A stretch of 8,695 nt of DNA from Desulfobacterales bacterium (lineage in GTDB: Bacteria; Desulfobacterota; Desulfobacteria; Desulfobacterales; JAFDCJ01). A program made the position numbers and the translations under genes. How positions within the stretch are numbered: position 1 is the first letter of the stretch; the number at the start of each line of letters is the position of its first letter. The notes under the pieces are model-generated. The model was given only the letters and a program-made list of their open reading frames with translations, was not told the DNA's origin and searched no databases. Location of the stretch: the NCBI GenBank assembly GCA_029939875.1, contig JAOZSC010000081.1, positions 1-8,695 on the forward strand, read 5' to 3'. Below are positions 6,369 to 8,695 of this stretch, in pieces.

Positions 6369-7115
6369 TTACATATACATCCCGCCGGATACATGAATCA
6401 CCTGACCGGTGATATAGCCGGCCTGTTCGGATGCCAGAAAAGCCACCACTGCGGCAATGTCCTGCGGGGTGCCGGAATGTCCCAGCGGAATCTGGTCAAT
6501 CATCATCTGACGGGCTTTTTCCGGAAAAGAGGCGGTCATATCCGTTTCGATGTAACCCGGCGCTACGACGTTGACCGTAATGCCCCGTGAGGCAAGCTCG
6601 CGGGCAATCCCCTTGGCCAGTCCGATAATGCCCGCCTTGGCAGCGACATAGTTGGCCTGGCCTGGATTTCCCGTAACCCCCACCACCGAGGAAATGTTGA
6701 TAATGCGCCCCGAGCGCTGCCGGATCATGGGTTTTGAAACCGCCTTGATGCAGTGAAAGGCCCCCTTCAAATTGACATCGAGCACAGCGTCCCAGTCGGA
6801 TTCCTTCATCCGCACGATCAGGCCGTCTTTTGTGATACCCGCATTGTTGACCAGCACGTCAACGCGTCCGGTTTCCTCAAGGGCGCGGCCGACAAAATCG
6901 GAAACTTCTTTTTCCGAGGCCACATTGACCTGCATCCCGGTGGCCCGGCCACCGGCATCGGCCACGAGCTTTTCGGTTTCCTGCGCCGCTGCTGCCGCCG
7001 AGGAATAGTTAAAAAAAATGCGGTTGCCCGCAGCAGCAAAAGCCAGGCAAACAGCCCTGCCGATGCCTCTTGAACCGCCGGTTACTAAAATGGTTCGTTT
7101 GACCGTGTCGGCCAT
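6369..7115 (-). CDS. fabG: 3-oxoacyl-[acyl-carrier-protein] reductase (FabG)
   Basis: FabG is the NADPH-dependent reductase that turns 3-ketoacyl-ACP into 3-hydroxyacyl-ACP in fatty acid elongation. It is a classical short-chain dehydrogenase of 248 residues. The cofactor motif is TGGSRGIGRA (12-21), followed by NNAG (90-93), the active-site N115 in DVNLKG, S143 in INISSVVG and the Y156-x3-K160 pair in NYVAAKAG. The C-terminal end GYITGQVIHVSGGMYM is very typical of FabG. The ATG at 7115 has GAGAGG a few bases upstream inside the end of the acyl-CoA dehydrogenase gene, whose TAG stop ends 2 nt before it, so the two are likely translationally coupled. An acetoacetyl-CoA reductase (PhaB) is a possible alternative for this fold, but the acpP and fabF neighbours favour FabG. 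Confidence 0.96.
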   Translation of the reverse strand: MADTVKRTILVTGGSRGIGRAVCLAFAAAGNRIFFNYSSAAAAAQETEKLVADAGGRATGMQVNVASEKEVSDFVGRALEETGRVDVLVNNAGITKDGLIVRMKESDWDAVLDVNLKGAFHCIKAVSKPMIRQRSGRIINISSVVGVTGNPGQANYVAAKAGIIGLAKGIARELASRGITVNVVAPGYIETDMTASFPEKARQMMIDQIPLGHSGTPQDIAAVVAFLASEQAGYITGQVIHVSGGMYM

Positions 7116-7117
7116 GG

Positions 7118-8272
7118 CTACCTCTCAAATACGATGTCAGCAAGCCGATCCATATCCGCAATCATGTCCTGACAGCCGGTGGTCAGCTCGTTTAGGGCAA
7201 TTGCCGCCAGAAAATCAGCGGCGGCCTTTTGATCAAATATACCGCCACCCGTCACAATCCGCAAAATGCTGCCGAAAGCCATCTGGGACACCTCCCCGGC
7301 AAACAGCCGGCAGATAAATTTGTCTTCGGCCTGCGCATCCCCACTGCGATATCGTCCGAACGCCCTGCGGGCCAGGCTGGCGCCGACCTCCACGTAAGTC
7401 ATTATGTCGGCCAGCATGAACATGACATACTGCTGCCGGGTTAAGCGGTGATCGTTGACCAGTTGGACGGTTTGATTCAGTGCCCGGGCTGCAAGAGCTA
7501 AAACCCGCCCTCCGAACCCGTCGTCCTCGGATGCGAGCCGGTCCATTTCCTCACCGATGGATTCGTAATACCGGCCCTTGCTTTTGCGGGTTTTTTTCCA
7601 GCGAAACGTGCTGATGATGCTTTGCTGAATCTCACTGGTACCCTCATAAATAGAGGTAATACGCACGTCTCTTTTAATTTTTTCCACCTCGTACTCGGTG
7701 ATATACCCATATCCGCCCAGGGCCTGCATGGCGTCTTCGGCGGCCTTGTTGGCACATTCGGTGGCGAACAGCTTGGCAATCGAGCCTTCCACTTCGAGAC
7801 CCTGCTGCCCGGCATCCAACTTTTCAGCGACCTCCTCGATAAACGCCTCGGCGGCGGCGAACCGGACGACATGGGGAACGATCAGCTTGTGGGTGTAGCC
7901 CTGCTTCTCAGACAGGGTCGTTTTAAACTGCACCCGCTGTTTGGCATAATCAATGGCAATATCCAGTGCAGCCTCACCCCCGCCCAGGGCCATGGAGGCG
8001 ACCATCAACCGGGTGTACCCAAAAACCGTAGTCGCCTGTTTGAGCCCCTTGCCGGGAACATCCCCGATAAGGTTTTCCACGGGGACAAAGGCATCAGAGA
8101 AGGTCAGCGGTGAGGTATTGGAAGCCCGGATGCCATGTTTTTCCTCTCCTTTTCCGGCACTGAAACCCGGGGTGTCTTTTTCCATGACAAAAAAGGTGGC
8201 GCCTTCAGGCGTGTTGGCCAGCACGGTGATAAAATCGGCGTAGCCGCCGGTGGAAATGAACTGCTTGTTGCA
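7118..8272 (-). pseudogene. Acyl-CoA dehydrogenase, C-terminal part after an internal frameshift
   Basis: This is the 3' part of an FAD-dependent acyl-CoA dehydrogenase gene. Homology resumes at 8272 with CNKQFISTGGYADFIT and runs to the TAG at 7118; the first possible start in this frame is a GTG at 8224. It carries the middle beta domain (GIRASNTSPLTFSDAFVP), the C-terminal helical domain (DYAKQRVQF, ALGGYGYITEY) and the catalytic glutamate in SIYEGTSEIQ (codon 7643-7645). About 160 further residues follow that motif, an extension like that of long-type, VLCAD/ACAD9-like enzymes. The missing N-terminal half lies in another frame just upstream. Physiologically it would oxidise an acyl-CoA and pass electrons to ETF; the chain-length preference cannot be read. 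It ends 2 nt before fabG. The gene is either truly broken or intact with a base-call error. Confidence 0.85.
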
Positions 8273-8695
8273 TGATGCGATAGCCGGTTATCTTGCCGGT
8301 TTCGTCAGTGACCGGATCGGCCTTGGCCTTTATGGCTGCCACATTGCTGCCGGCATCCGGCTCGGTCACCGCGTATGCCACCAGGGCATTGCCTTCGGCG
8401 ATTTCACCGAGCCATTTTTGCTTCTGTTCTTCCGTGCCGCCGACGATAAGCGGATCCGCCCCCAGCTGAATGGCAAAAAACGCGGTGGTCACCCCCAGAC
8501 ATATTTTGGCCATCTCCCGGGTCACGGCACAGCTGTCCCTGGCGCCGCCTCCCATTCCGCCATAGATCTCGGGAATCATTAGAAGCTGCAGTCCGATCTC
8601 AGGGCCCAGCATTTCACGGATGGTTTCTTCCGGAAAAACTCCCTGACGGTCAAATTCCAGTATTTTGTCCCGGGTCAACAGTCGTTTTCGCAGCT
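8205..8695 (-). pseudogene. Acyl-CoA dehydrogenase, N-terminal part before the frameshift (5' end cut by window)
   Basis: This is the 5' part of the same acyl-CoA dehydrogenase gene as the fragment at 7118-8272. The frame is open to the window edge, so the true start is outside; a TTG at 8678 inside the frame is not a credible start. It shows the N-terminal helical domain (GVFPEETIREML, IPEIYGGMG) and the flavin and substrate motif VAYAVTEPDAGSN, then DETGKITGYRI. After that I the family expects a motif like NGNKQFIS, but this frame reads MQQAVHFHRR and stops at 8205, while the expected residues continue in another frame from 8272. Real homology in this frame therefore ends near 8274. Joined, the two parts give roughly 525 residues, with some N-terminal residues still missing. 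Confidence 0.85.

Noticed and set aside
1..8695. Mobile element, CRISPR array, toxin-antitoxin or phage defence system
   Set aside because: No transposase, integrase, repeat-spacer pattern, tRNA or defence protein motif was found on either strand; all supported genes are housekeeping.

Overview
The window is a compact stretch of bacterial chromosome in which every supported gene lies on the minus strand, so it reads from high to low coordinates. The genes in transcription order are: acyl-CoA dehydrogenase (5' end beyond the window, internally frameshifted), fabG, acpP, fabF, then a 215-bp gap, rpiB, a dCMP deaminase, nrdR, ribD, ribE and ribBA (3' end just beyond the window). No RNA gene, insertion sequence, CRISPR array or phage gene was seen, and no gene-free stretch exceeds about 215 bp.

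The gene order (acyl-CoA dehydrogenase with fabG-acpP-fabF, then rpiB, a dCMP deaminase, nrdR and riboflavin genes) and the protein style fit a Desulfobacterota (deltaproteobacterial, possibly sulfate-reducing) genome. That assignment comes from recalled gene neighbourhoods and was not tested by a search. Base composition is moderately GC-rich and looks even across the window, with no sign of recent transfer.

Region 1 (about 8695-4783) is a fatty-acid block. A long-type acyl-CoA dehydrogenase is followed 2 nt later by the 3-ketoacyl-ACP reductase FabG, then the acyl carrier protein, then the condensing enzyme FabF. FabG and FabF act on acyl chains carried by AcpP. The dehydrogenase frame is broken near 8270-8276; two single-base losses in the short runs of an 'AATGGC'-like sequence would explain it, so either a sequencing error or a recent mutation is possible.

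Region 2 (4568-4782) looks like the boundary between two transcription units. It holds a bulged hairpin, a small UUCG-loop hairpin followed by eight Ts, a candidate promoter and a GC-rich leader hairpin ahead of rpiB.

Region 3 (4567-1) joins pentose phosphate, deoxynucleotide and riboflavin functions. RpiB interconverts ribose-5-P and ribulose-5-P, and ribulose-5-P is a substrate of the RibB half of RibBA. RibBA also opens GTP, RibD carries out the next two steps and RibE makes riboflavin. The dCMP deaminase and the NrdR repressor concern dNTP supply. rpiB, the deaminase and nrdR overlap one another (17 nt and 4 nt), implying coupled translation. ribH, which is missing here, is expected downstream of ribBA outside the window.

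This is mainly a conserved housekeeping region and I found no convincing undescribed system. The points most worth checking are the frameshifted dehydrogenase, a His-to-Gln change at an expected metal-ligand position in the RibB domain, and the structured fabF-rpiB boundary.
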